This document shows, in pieces, positions 16,312-24,771 of a stretch of DNA of 49,784 nucleotides (positions are counted from its first letter, which is position 1; the number at the start of each line of letters is the position of its first letter). The notes below the pieces were generated by a model. The model was not told where the DNA came from. It saw nothing but the letters and a program-made list of their open reading frames with translations, and did not search any database. The stretch comes from RUG572 sp051884915 (GTDB lineage: Bacteria > Verrucomicrobiota > Kiritimatiellia > RFP12 > UBA1067): assembly GCA_051884915.1 (NCBI GenBank), contig JBJEWF010000076.1:1-49784 (forward strand). Reading direction: 5' to 3'. Both the position numbers and the translations under genes were made by a program.

Positions 16312-17280
16312 TCAGACGAAACGGATGCGGAGAGCGTCGCCCTTGTAGGTCGCGCCGCAGACGTACTGCACGGCCGTCGGCGAGAACCGTTCCTCGAAGA
16401 AATGGTGGAGATGCCCGCAGAGGATGGCCTTCAGAAGCGTCTGCCCCTTCAGCCAGGCGATGAAATCGGCCGTCGGCCGGTCCGTCTTCTGCTGGACGGC
16501 CCGATGGCGCCATTCCTGGCCGGGCGGATAGACCTTGCCCTTCTCGTAGGTCGCCACGCATTCGTCCGGCGCCCCGGTCACGTATGCGCAGCGGTTGTCC
16601 GTCTCCGCCATCACGTATTTGTAGAGCGCCGGCCCGTAGAACGGCACATGGCACAGGAGCACCAGGGGCAATCCCTTCTCGACTTCCTTCTGGCAGCGCG
16701 CGTGGATCTCGGGCGTGACGTTGTAGTAGACGTCGTCGATCGCCACGAAATTGACCCCGTTCACGACGCGCGAGGCAAACGAAAGGTCGTTCGGATAGGC
16801 GGCCTGCACCCGCGAAAAGCTCTGGGCCTTGTAGGCCGCGTCTTCTTTCGCTTCGCCCACGTACTGGCTGTATTCGTGGTTGCCCGCCGCCACGAACCAG
16901 TCGTTGCCCGCAAAATGGTCCTCGGCCAGATCCAGATTCGCCGCGCTCACGAAGTCGATCAGATCGCCCGTGTGCAGCAGCAGATCGCCCCGGGCCCGCG
17001 CAAGCCGGATCGCCTCGTCCAGATAATGCTCGCCATGCGGGAAATGGCAACGCCCGGCCGCCAGCTTCATCTTGCGTTCGTCGTCGCGCCTGTCGACGCG
17101 GACGATGTGCGTGTCGGACACGTGGATCGCGCCAAAGGGCTTCGTCGCGCCCACGGCGATTTCTATCGGCTTCAGATTGAGCGGGGCCAGCGGCCTCCGC
17201 TTCGCCCAGGCGTTCAGCGGCAATTCGCCCGCCAGCAGAGCACCCGCTCCGCCCAGAAAACTCCGTCGATCGATTCTCAT
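16312..17280 (-). CDS. Exported calcineurin-like metallophosphoesterase
   Basis: 322 residues. MRIDRRSFLGGAGALLAG carries a twin-arginine export signal (RRSFLGG). The five metallophosphoesterase blocks are in order: SDTH near 55, GDLID near 100, GNHEY near 130, CHVPF near 210, and GHLHH near 295. It is probably a periplasmic phosphodiesterase or phosphatase with a two-metal centre, substrate unknown. It lies 47 bases after the GHL10 lipoprotein gene and 81 before the PFK gene. An apparent longer frame beyond 17280 is a shadow inside the upstream gene. Confidence 0.82.
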   Translation of the reverse strand: MRIDRRSFLGGAGALLAGELPLNAWAKRRPLAPLNLKPIEIAVGATKPFGAIHVSDTHIVRVDRRDDERKMKLAAGRCHFPHGEHYLDEAIRLARARGDLLLHTGDLIDFVSAANLDLAEDHFAGNDWFVAAGNHEYSQYVGEAKEDAAYKAQSFSRVQAAYPNDLSFASRVVNGVNFVAIDDVYYNVTPEIHARCQKEVEKGLPLVLLCHVPFYGPALYKYVMAETDNRCAYVTGAPDECVATYEKGKVYPPGQEWRHRAVQQKTDRPTADFIAWLKGQTLLKAILCGHLHHFFEERFSPTAVQYVCGATYKGDALRIRFV

Positions 17281-17327
17281 GCGATTTCCCTGCCTTCCCT
17301 GTTCCGGAACCGCCGCTCCCGCGCATT

Positions 17328-19604
17328 CTAGTCGAGCTTCGTCACGCCCTTGCGCAGGACCGGCAGAACCCGTTCGGCCCGCCGGTCGAAATTGAAGACG
17401 GTAAAACCGTCCAACCCCAACTCGCGGACGACCAGAATCTGTTTCGCCATCTTGACGGCATCCCGTCCGTCCGGCTGATAGCAGGACAGCCCGATGCCGG
17501 GATAGAGCTTCGTCTTGCCGACGACTCCTTTCTGGATGCCGACCTGGCTGCGGAACATCGCCGGCGAGTCGGCGTAGTCCATGTTGCACACGAAATCCAG
17601 GTAGCCGGCCCGGCACCAGGCGACCCAGTCCTGGGCCACCGTGTACGGATCGGCATCCGGGCTGCGGAACACGGCGGCGGAGATCTGGACGCCCGGACAC
17701 TCCTTGCGCACGCGCGCGCCAACGCCCTTGACAACGGCGGTGATGTTGTCGACTCGGAACTTGAACCAGGCCGTCTTCAACTCGGGAACGGCCTTGTCCC
17801 CCGTCACGTCGGCCGGCCAGTTCCCGACTTTGCGCCCGACCGCCGCCTCGAAACGCGCCCGGCAGCCCTCGCAATAGCAATGCGCGTTGTCCGGATAGCG
17901 GATATAGTCGAAATGGATGCCGTCGGGCCGCTTCTTCGCGAGTTCGACCATGGCCTCGATTTCGAGCGCCCGGTTGTCGGGATGGGACGGACAGAGCCAG
18001 CGCGTTTTCGCCGCGCCCTTCACGCCGACCTGGACCCGCTTTTCGGCGACCATCCTGTTCTCGAAGGCTTTGGACGTGTACGCCCCCATGTTCCAGCAGA
18101 CTTTCCAGACATGGCATTTGACGCCATACTTGCGGCAGGCCGCCAGGCACTGGTCGAACGCATCTCCCCGCGACGCCACGTCCGGATGCTCCGGCAGGAC
18201 GTTCGAGCGGTAGAACGCAACGCCGCCCCAGCACAGGTTGGGAATGATCGCATTGAACCCGTTGTCCTTCAGAAACCGGATCGAATCGTCCCACGACCGG
18301 TCGCCGCCCAGTCCCCGCGCGCTATGGCACCAGAACGCCCGGTGCTCGCCGGCCTTGGAGGGAAGGCCCTCCAGCCACGCCTGCACCTTTTTCTGCTCGT
18401 CCTGAACGCGCTGCCGGGCCGCATCGACCTTGGGCCGCAGCGACGGCGCCAGATCGCAGACGATCGCCTGCATCAGTTCGGCAGACGCGCCCTCGGTCCC
18501 CCCGAGCCAGACATGTCCCATGAAAATTCCCGTCTTGGAGCGGAGAAGCGCCGGCAGGTTGAGCGATTCCCTTTTCCCCGAGCCCCATTCGGCCACGACG
18601 TCGACGCCAGGATCCGGCGCGACGGTTTGCGTGATCCACGAGGCCTGCGGGGCGAAGTCCGGCTGTCCGGGGAGCCCGGCGCCCTTTTTCAGAAAGCCCG
18701 CCAAAGCCGCCCCGCCCTTGTCCGTCGGACGGACGGTTCCGCGCGGCCGCATGCCCAGCAGCCGCCCGATTTCCGCCGGCAGGGCATAGCAGACCAGCAG
18801 ACGGCCGCCCCCCGCCACGAATTTCTCCAGGACGGGAAGCTTGTCCGCCGGAAACGAGGGATTGTAGGGCAGGACGACCGCACGGGCGGTCTTGAGAACG
18901 TCCGGCGAGAAATCGGTATCCGCGATCAGGGCGCTCGCGATGCCAATGGCCCGCAGCGACGCCGTCACCGTGCCGCCGAACTTCAGATAGCTCGCCGCTT
19001 CCGAACCGCCTTTCGCGGCGAGCGAGTCCGCGTAGACGACGACCACGTCGGGGACGCCGCCTGGCATCGCGACGTTGGCAAGCCCCAGCGTCGCCTTCCC
19101 TTCGCCGGCTCTCCAGCCCGAAATGCGAATGGCCGAGATCTTTTCCCAGCCCGCCGGCGTCCCTTCGACGCCGCAGGACGATTTCAACACGGTCACGCGC
19201 TCCCAGATTCCGTTCTCTTCGGGCGAAAACGTGCCGCTATACCAGCCGTCCCCGCTCTTGAAATAGCAGTTGAACGAGGAGAATTGGGACAGGTCGGAGC
19301 AGTAGAAGTCGAATTGGATGCCCGGTTGCGTCCGCAGGTCGCAGGCAAGCCGCAGATCCCAGGACGCCCGCGCCGGCTTCCCGGCGAAATCGACGGCCAG
19401 GCAGGCCGCCCCGGGCACCAGAAGCCTCGCCGGCGCCGCGCCCAACACCTTCTTGGCCTGCACGTCGTTGGTCATGGCCTTCCATCCCTCCAGGATCCGC
19501 GCCTCGCCCGCGGCGGGCGGCGGCGGAATCCGGACCGGATCCGAACATCCGGCCGTCAGCGACAGCAGGCAGACGCTCCCCACCAGCATCACAGCAGATT
19601 TCAT
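17328..19604 (-). CDS. GHL10/DUF187-type glycoside hydrolase lipoprotein
   Basis: 758 residues. MKSAVMLVGSVCLLSLTAGCS is a lipoprotein signal with lipobox LTAGC. Residues ~25-200 look like a beta-sandwich accessory domain, ~200-400 like a glutamine-amidotransferase-type flavodoxin domain (ARAVVLPYNPSFPADKLPVL, GGRLLVCY). The C-terminal half is a TIM barrel of the GHL10 family, with FLKDNGFNAIIPNL, YGVKCHVWKVCWN, DGIHFDYIRYP near 585 and GLDGFTVFNFD at the end. The probable role is hydrolysis of a polysaccharide at the cell surface. GAGGTG stands six bases before the ATG, and the gene follows the FkbH-type gene by 23 bases. Confidence 0.8.
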   Translation of the reverse strand: MKSAVMLVGSVCLLSLTAGCSDPVRIPPPPAAGEARILEGWKAMTNDVQAKKVLGAAPARLLVPGAACLAVDFAGKPARASWDLRLACDLRTQPGIQFDFYCSDLSQFSSFNCYFKSGDGWYSGTFSPEENGIWERVTVLKSSCGVEGTPAGWEKISAIRISGWRAGEGKATLGLANVAMPGGVPDVVVVYADSLAAKGGSEAASYLKFGGTVTASLRAIGIASALIADTDFSPDVLKTARAVVLPYNPSFPADKLPVLEKFVAGGGRLLVCYALPAEIGRLLGMRPRGTVRPTDKGGAALAGFLKKGAGLPGQPDFAPQASWITQTVAPDPGVDVVAEWGSGKRESLNLPALLRSKTGIFMGHVWLGGTEGASAELMQAIVCDLAPSLRPKVDAARQRVQDEQKKVQAWLEGLPSKAGEHRAFWCHSARGLGGDRSWDDSIRFLKDNGFNAIIPNLCWGGVAFYRSNVLPEHPDVASRGDAFDQCLAACRKYGVKCHVWKVCWNMGAYTSKAFENRMVAEKRVQVGVKGAAKTRWLCPSHPDNRALEIEAMVELAKKRPDGIHFDYIRYPDNAHCYCEGCRARFEAAVGRKVGNWPADVTGDKAVPELKTAWFKFRVDNITAVVKGVGARVRKECPGVQISAAVFRSPDADPYTVAQDWVAWCRAGYLDFVCNMDYADSPAMFRSQVGIQKGVVGKTKLYPGIGLSCYQPDGRDAVKMAKQILVVRELGLDGFTVFNFDRRAERVLPVLRKGVTKLD

Positions 19605-19627
19605 TTCTTCACCTCGCAGTTTCCGGT

Positions 19628-21100
19628 TCAACCCCTGTTTTCCGTTCCGTTTCGGCGCACATCGCCTTCGGCCGCGCGCACGCCGTCCGGCTGGGCGCGC
19701 GGCAGATCGAGCCGGTACCGCTTCCGGCCTTCCTCGGCGGACAGGACGGCGAAGCCGAATTGCTCGAAAAGATTCTGCACGGGCGCGTTCTTCGGCGTCC
19801 GGCGCCAGGTGGCGAAGAGACGTGCCGCGCCGCGTCCGGCCAAGGCCCGTTCGACTGCGGCTTCGATTGAAAACTCCAGCCGGCGGTTCATCGCGCGGCA
19901 GGACATGACCCAGTCGACAAGTTCCCATTCCGCAGGCGCTTGCCGTTCGGCGTGGACGAAGGCCACAAGGCCCTGGTCGCCGAAACGGTCGCCCGCACGG
20001 ACCGTCCACAGCAGATGGCCGCCGTCGCGCGCGAAACGGGCGACGTCGCCAATCGCATACCGGTTCGTGCACACGTTGAACTGGTTGGCCTTCTGCGACA
20101 GCTGGGCGACGCGGGCCAGTTCGTCCTCTCGCACGAGATGGACGTCATGCCAGATCGCCAGGTCTTTCAGGTAGGCGGCAAAGTCCGTCTCCGCGTGCGC
20201 GTCCCGGCACGCCGCCCGCCGCGCCTCCGCCCGGTAGAGCGCCGTCTTGGCGCGGTCCTCCGCCGTCACCCGGCGGGGCGGGAAATAGAGGCGCGCGAGA
20301 CGGCGAATCGGAATGGGATAGTCGGGCGTGGCCACTTCGGGATGGACGGCCCGCATCTCGGCCCGTTCAACCGGATTGTCGTCCAGAAAGACGAACGAAT
20401 CCGTCCCCAGATTGAGCTGCCGGGCCACGTCCGCCAGATTTTCGGCCTTCGGCCGCCAGTTCAGGCGCATGGCGACGAAATCCTCCGGCTTGAGAACCAT
20501 CCGGGGATGGCGCCACACCTCCGCGACGTCTTCGGCGTTGTTCCGGGACAGCCCGACCAGCAGGATGCCGCGCGCCTGCAGCGCCTTGATCCGGCGCTGA
20601 TCCTCGACTCTCGGCACGATTGCCGCGGGTCCGTCCTCGCCGACGACGCCCTCCCAGAGCGTGTTGTCGAAATCGACCGCCAGAACCTTCCGTCCCGCGG
20701 CGGTCCGCGATTCCAGCAGCCGCGACATTTCGCCGGCAATCGCCTTCAGCCCCCGGAGCGACCAGGGCATGGACGCGAGTTGCCACATGCGTTCGTCGTA
20801 GAAAGACCCCGTCTCCTCCGCGAGATCCGCAAGGTCCGGCACGAAAACCGCCGCCCGGGGGAACGCCCGTTCCAGGGCGGATGCGGCCTGCTCCTGCCGG
20901 GCCTCGTCCGGCCATGCGGCATGGGAACTGTCCAGAAGAACGAACACCGCGTCGGGATCGAACGCCCGCAATGACTCCGGCACGTCCAGGGCCGTTTCCA
21001 TCCAGGCGCCGAAGCCGGAAGGCAGCCAGAGCTCGTGTTCGTTCCCGAGCAATCCGGCCAGGACCTCAAGCGTCACGTTGGAGAGCAGAGCCAGTCTCAC
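19628..21100 (-). CDS. FkbH-type HAD-IIIC protein (glyceryl-ACP loading)
   Basis: 490 residues. The HAD phosphatase motif is AVDFDNTLWEGVVGEDG near residue 142, followed by ILLVGLSRNNAEDVAEVW and FVFLDDNPVERAEM. The C-terminal GNAT-like part has NQFNVCTNRY and GDRFGDQGLVAFV, all hallmarks of FkbH. Characterised FkbH proteins take 1,3-bisphosphoglycerate, remove phosphate and load the glyceryl unit on an ACP, feeding tetronates or methoxymalonyl-type extender units. The GTG start at 21100 overlaps the TGA of the ACP gene (GTGA), so the two are translationally coupled. That ACP is the natural substrate. The product of the pathway here is unknown. Confidence 0.85.
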   Translation of the reverse strand: MRLALLSNVTLEVLAGLLGNEHELWLPSGFGAWMETALDVPESLRAFDPDAVFVLLDSSHAAWPDEARQEQAASALERAFPRAAVFVPDLADLAEETGSFYDERMWQLASMPWSLRGLKAIAGEMSRLLESRTAAGRKVLAVDFDNTLWEGVVGEDGPAAIVPRVEDQRRIKALQARGILLVGLSRNNAEDVAEVWRHPRMVLKPEDFVAMRLNWRPKAENLADVARQLNLGTDSFVFLDDNPVERAEMRAVHPEVATPDYPIPIRRLARLYFPPRRVTAEDRAKTALYRAEARRAACRDAHAETDFAAYLKDLAIWHDVHLVREDELARVAQLSQKANQFNVCTNRYAIGDVARFARDGGHLLWTVRAGDRFGDQGLVAFVHAERQAPAEWELVDWVMSCRAMNRRLEFSIEAAVERALAGRGAARLFATWRRTPKNAPVQNLFEQFGFAVLSAEEGRKRYRLDLPRAQPDGVRAAEGDVRRNGTENRG

Positions 21101-21330
21101 GCATCCCCCTTCACGTAGCCGTAGAACTGCCCCAGCGTCCTGAGGCCGGCGATTTCGTCCAAGGGGATGTCGACCTGCCAGAGCGCGCTGATCTCCAGCG
21201 TCAGGCGCAGCTGCATCACGCTGTCCCAGGCGGGAATCGACCCGTACGCCGTTTCCAGCGAGAGCGATTCGACCGGCTGGCCGAACAGATTGGCGGCAAA
21301 GGCCAGAAACTCCGATTCCGGCACGTTCAC
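21097..21330 (-). CDS. Acyl carrier protein
   Basis: 77 residues. The phosphopantetheine attachment site is IPAWDSVMQLRL (Ser37), and helices before and after match the four-helix ACP fold. It differs from housekeeping AcpP (no DSLD-type acidic motif; here WDSVMQ), which suits a dedicated pathway ACP. The GTG start overlaps the stop of the KAS III gene and has AGGAG upstream. Its stop overlaps the GTG start of the FkbH gene, so the three genes KAS III, ACP and FkbH form a tightly coupled unit. Confidence 0.85.
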   Translation of the reverse strand: MNVPESEFLAFAANLFGQPVESLSLETAYGSIPAWDSVMQLRLTLEISALWQVDIPLDEIAGLRTLGQFYGYVKGDA

Positions 21331-22361
21331 AGCGGCTTCTCCTGCGGCGGCTGATAGTCGAACACCTTCAGCGGGCAATCCGTCCGCGGCAGGACAATCT
21401 GGCCGACGGATGCGGACAGCCCGCCGCCGAAACCGGCGACCAGAAGGTTCAGGGCCTCCGCCCCCGGAACGTCCCGTGCGGCGGCGCCCCGGTAGGCAAT
21501 CGTGGTCGGCACGGTGGCGGAAGCCGAATTCCCGAACACGTCGCCGCTGGTCCACACGCGTTCGGCGCCGATTTTCAGGCTCTTCGCCAGCTGCCGCACC
21601 ATGAACATGTTCGCCTGGTGCGGCACGAACCCCTCCACCCGCTCCGGCGACAGTCCGACCGTCGCCATGAAGTCCCGGATGAAATGCAGAACGTCGGTCG
21701 AAACGAACTTGAAGACGCCAAATCCGTCCATGCCCAGCCGCCCCCCGACGGGCAGTTCAAGCGCCGCGCCCCGCGCGCCGTCGGACATGAAGGCGAACTT
21801 CCACGTTTCGTCCCGATCCGACGGCACGAGGAGCGTCGCCGTTCCCGCGTCGGCCAGAAGCGGCAGAACGTCCCGGTCGGCAGCGCCGACATGCGCGGTT
21901 TGGACGTCCCCGTCCAGAAGCAGGACCTTCCGGCCCGTCGATTTCACCAGAAGCGCGGCGACGTGAAGACCGTAGAGCCAGCCGGAACAGGCCAGTCCCA
22001 TGTCGAAGGCGATAACGTCCTTTCCCAGCCCCAGACGCGCCTGGGCCTGGCAGGCGTTGCACGGCATGGCCTGCGCGGGCGTGAACGTCACCTGGATCAC
22101 GGCGCCGACATCTGACCGCGGAATCCGCAAATCGTCCAGCAGACGCGCGGCCGCCTGCACGCAGAGATCCAGCGAGGTCGTCCCCCCGTCCGCGATCCGG
22201 CGGGAGACGATCCCCGTCGACGAGACGACGTTCCGCGCCCGGACGGCGTCGCCGAACAGGTCCGTGCAGCAGGCGAGATTGTCGACCGAACGCGACGGCA
22301 GGCAGGAATAGACGCCCCGAAGCGCAACGCCCGACACCGCCAGAACGGAACGCGCGTTCAT
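21327..22361 (-). CDS. KAS III-like ketoacyl-ACP synthase
   Basis: 344 residues of the thiolase fold. The Cys-His-Asn triad is intact: FDMGLACSGWLYGLH (Cys near 113), VPHQANMFMVR (His near 246) and DVFGNSASATVPT (Asn near 277). Housekeeping FabH condenses acetyl-CoA with malonyl-ACP. Here the neighbours (ACP and FkbH) are those of RkD/Agg-type KAS III proteins that join glyceryl-ACP to a beta-ketoacyl chain in tetronate formation. That assignment rests on context. ATG 22361 overlaps the upstream stop (ATGA). Confidence 0.85.
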   Translation of the reverse strand: MNARSVLAVSGVALRGVYSCLPSRSVDNLACCTDLFGDAVRARNVVSSTGIVSRRIADGGTTSLDLCVQAAARLLDDLRIPRSDVGAVIQVTFTPAQAMPCNACQAQARLGLGKDVIAFDMGLACSGWLYGLHVAALLVKSTGRKVLLLDGDVQTAHVGAADRDVLPLLADAGTATLLVPSDRDETWKFAFMSDGARGAALELPVGGRLGMDGFGVFKFVSTDVLHFIRDFMATVGLSPERVEGFVPHQANMFMVRQLAKSLKIGAERVWTSGDVFGNSASATVPTTIAYRGAAARDVPGAEALNLLVAGFGGGLSASVGQIVLPRTDCPLKVFDYQPPQEKPL

Positions 22362-22954
22362 GTCCCCGCTCCTTCCGCCGTCCACGTGCAGCGTTCCGTC
22401 CGGATGGCATAGCCATACCCGTAGACGAGATTGCGGTAGCGCCAGACGCCGTCCGCCCCGCGCGTCAATTCCGCCAGGGGACGACCGCCCTTCAGCGCGA
22501 TCCGCCGGACCCGTCCGTCGTCGAAGACCTCCAGTCCCCCGTCGCAGGCGCGACGGAGACTCCCGACGTCCAGGTTGACGAAAGCGAAATCGGCCAGCAG
22601 GTATTCGGGTTCGAACGACTGCGGGATCTGCGGGACACGCTCGAACCGCACGGCATGGGGACGCGTCAGCGTCACGGTCGCCAACCGCATCTGGGGCGCC
22701 ACGAAAACGAGCGAGGCCGTCTGGCCGTCGCCCTTCAGGACCATCCGCGCGGCAAAGGCAGTGTCATTCCACTCCCCTTCGAGAGACTGGACGCACACGC
22801 CCTTCAGGTCCAGCAGCGCCTCGACCAAAGCCGTCATGGCGACCGGCTCCGCCTCGCGAAACCGGATCGCATTCGGCCGTTCCCGCTCCACGACGGTCTG
22901 GCATCCGCCAAACGCCGCCGCCAGCACGACCAGCATGAATCCCGCGATTCTCAT
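22358..22954 (-). CDS. Putative outer-membrane lipoprotein, DUF3261-like
   Basis: 198 residues. MRIAGFMLVVLAAAFGGC is a lipoprotein signal with Cys at 18. The body has beta-rich segments and ends in GVWRYRNLVYGYGYAIRTE. It resembles the DUF3261 lipoproteins carried in aryl-polyene-type gene clusters, in length, position next to ketosynthase and acyltransferase genes, and general pattern. This is recognition by eye and context, not an alignment. Its start overlaps the stop of the acyltransferase gene (TAATG). It might help move or anchor the lipid product at the outer membrane. Confidence 0.6.
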   Translation of the reverse strand: MRIAGFMLVVLAAAFGGCQTVVERERPNAIRFREAEPVAMTALVEALLDLKGVCVQSLEGEWNDTAFAARMVLKGDGQTASLVFVAPQMRLATVTLTRPHAVRFERVPQIPQSFEPEYLLADFAFVNLDVGSLRRACDGGLEVFDDGRVRRIALKGGRPLAELTRGADGVWRYRNLVYGYGYAIRTERCTWTAEGAGT

Positions 22955-23727
22955 TAGTCCATGACTTCCTTCGGCCATAGTCTACCATAAATCTCGTGGG
23001 TCAGGGCGGCGGCCGCCGCATGGCCGGACATTCTGCCGGGCGGCGGCACGGGAATTTCGTCTTTCACCGTCAACGTCCAGGTGATCACGCGCGCGGCAAC
23101 GTCGTACCACGGCTGTCCCTTCGCCAGCACGGGCGGCTCGCAGGTGATCGCGACGGGCAGGATCGGAACCCGCGCGTGCAGCGCGATCTGGGCCGCGCCC
23201 CGGCGCAGGGTGCGCCCCGTCGCCGTCACGGGAACGCGCGTCCCTTCCGGGAACACGACGACATTCGTCCCGCCTTTCAGAAGCCGCTGCGCGTCGTCGA
23301 GAACGCGACCGGGATCGTCATTCACCAGAAACGCCGAGCGGACAATGCGGGAATAGAAGAAATTCCGCCCGGCGGCGGCCTTGGCGATCGACGTCGCGTC
23401 CGGCAGACAGGTCGCCAGCACGACAACGTCGATCAGCGTGACATGGTTGGCGACGACGACCTTTCCCCGCGTTTCCGCCAGCCGGGCGCGGTCTTCGGGG
23501 GACACGGAGACGCGAAAGAGGCCCGTCACCCGCGCCCCGACGACAAAGAGCCGCCAGCTTGTCCGGACGAGCGTTCGCATCGCCCTGCACACGCGCTCCG
23601 AACGGCCGAACAGCAGCAGCACCGGAAAGATCCCGCCCCCGATGAGGAGTCCTCCAAGGCCGAAAAACGCGAAGAAGAACGCGGCCAGGAGGCTTCGCGA
23701 CGCGCGAATGAGGAACGACGCCGTCAC
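22954..23727 (-). CDS. PlsC-like lysophospholipid acyltransferase
   Basis: 257 residues. An N-terminal hydrophobic region (residues ~8-45) anchors it in the membrane. The acyltransferase motifs are ANHVTLIDVV (HX4D near 93) and VVFPEGTRVPV near 160, followed by PILPVAITCEPP. The enzyme transfers an acyl chain from acyl-ACP or acyl-CoA to a hydroxyl such as lysophosphatidate. In this cluster it may esterify the cassette's own product. GTG start overlaps the previous stop (GTGA). Confidence 0.85.
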   Translation of the reverse strand: MTASFLIRASRSLLAAFFFAFFGLGGLLIGGGIFPVLLLFGRSERVCRAMRTLVRTSWRLFVVGARVTGLFRVSVSPEDRARLAETRGKVVVANHVTLIDVVVLATCLPDATSIAKAAAGRNFFYSRIVRSAFLVNDDPGRVLDDAQRLLKGGTNVVVFPEGTRVPVTATGRTLRRGAAQIALHARVPILPVAITCEPPVLAKGQPWYDVAARVITWTLTVKDEIPVPPPGRMSGHAAAAALTHEIYGRLWPKEVMD

Positions 23728-24356
23728 GGCCGATCCCTGCGGGACAGTTCCAAATCGGCGGTCGCGAACGACGGGGTCCGCCCGTCCAGGAAGGAGACGA
23801 AATCCTCAAAGGCGGCAGGCGGACGGTCCCGATGCCGGAAGGCGCAGCACAGGCCGCCGCCCTTTTCGGGAACGAACCGGACGGCGACGGAACATCCCGT
23901 CTGGACCGTTCCGAATTCAGGCTGGTAGAATGCGGGCGTGCGTTCCTCCGCATAGACGTAGATCACCTCCCGGTTCCGCGTCAACGCTTCGAGCAGTCCG
24001 GCCTCCAGCGAACGCGCCCGTGCGGCGATTGCCGTGTAGGGGGCATGGTTGTTCGTCAGCAGCGAGAACGCGCCGGGCGCCGCGTTGTGGACGGAAGCCG
24101 AAAAACCGGCGGGCGACATCTCCCCGTCGGCCTGGAACTGTTCCATCAGTTTCAGCGTCACGCCGATTTCCCCCCAGCGGGAGGCGAAGACGACGGGCGT
24201 CTCGCGCGGGACGCGGACCTGCCAGGCCGTTGACAGGGCCGCGCGTTCGACGCCTGTCAGACGGCGACGCTCCATGGCGGGAATGAACGAGACGTCGGGT
24301 TTGGGCGTTTCCGCCGATTCGCGCCAGACCGCATGCCGCGCAATGCTGAAATCCAT
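23724..24356 (-). CDS. N-terminal ketosynthase-like protein (Ketoacyl-synt_2 type)
   Basis: 210 residues. It matches the pattern of the short beta-ketoacyl synthase-like proteins found in aryl polyene clusters: FIPAMERRRLTGVERAALS near 23, VVFASRWGEIGVTLKLMEQF near 55, MSPAGFSASVHNAAPGAFSL near 80. Only the N-terminal half of a ketosynthase is present and no Cys occurs in its first ~150 residues, so it is probably not catalytic alone. In known clusters it is thought to act as a chain-length-type partner. AGGAGG precedes ATG 24356. Confidence 0.7.
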   Translation of the reverse strand: MDFSIARHAVWRESAETPKPDVSFIPAMERRRLTGVERAALSTAWQVRVPRETPVVFASRWGEIGVTLKLMEQFQADGEMSPAGFSASVHNAAPGAFSLLTNNHAPYTAIAARARSLEAGLLEALTRNREVIYVYAEERTPAFYQPEFGTVQTGCSVAVRFVPEKGGGLCCAFRHRDRPPAAFEDFVSFLDGRTPSFATADLELSRRDRP

Positions 24357-24369
24357 CTTCGCCTCCTGC

Positions 24370-24771
24370 CTACAGGGTCTCCACGTATTTCCCGATGATC
24401 TTGAAATCCGACCGGATTTCGATTGTCGCGCGGGATTCGACGAGATTCTTCCGCCGGTCGACGACGCGAACGGACAGCGAGATGTCGTCGCGATTCCCGA
24501 AACCGGAAAAACCGGCGTCGTTGTATTCCCAGTTCGTCACCTCGATCTTGATGACGTAGTCGCCGGCCTCTTCTTCATCGACGACTTCAAAGCCGCGGGC
24601 CTTCAGCGCGTCTTCAAAGGCCCGCCTGACGCGCTCGTCGGTCTGGTCGACAAAGAAGGCCGTATCGGGCGGGAATCTGGCGACATGGCGCGGCCGCCCT
24701 TCGGCAATGCTCCCGAAGGTGACGCAGCCGGCGCAGAACGCCAGCAGCATGATGGCTAGAACCGTGCGCAT
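24370..24771 (-). CDS. Small lipoprotein of unknown function
   Basis: 133 residues. MRTVLAIMLLAFCAGCVTFG is a lipoprotein-type signal; the -3 residue of the lipobox is Cys instead of the usual Leu. The mature part alternates helices and strands (RVRRAFEDALKARGFEVVD, DYVIKIEVTNWEYND, DISLSVRVVDRRKNLVES), as in small envelope lipoproteins that report degenerate DUF4136-like folds. I cannot name the family. ATG 24771 overlaps the end of the murE-like gene by 16 bases, so it is co-translated with the cell-wall cluster and leads into the lipid cassette. Confidence 0.65.
   Translation of the reverse strand: MRTVLAIMLLAFCAGCVTFGSIAEGRPRHVARFPPDTAFFVDQTDERVRRAFEDALKARGFEVVDEEEAGDYVIKIEVTNWEYNDAGFSGFGNRDDISLSVRVVDRRKNLVESRATIEIRSDFKIIGKYVETL

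Noticed and set aside
17281..18294. A much longer start for the phosphoesterase gene.
   Set aside because: The extension is a shadow frame within the GHL10 gene and would hide the Tat signal at 17280.
19605..20072. A longer start for the GHL10 lipoprotein reaching into the FkbH gene.
   Set aside because: The lipoprotein signal and ribosome site fix the start at 19604.
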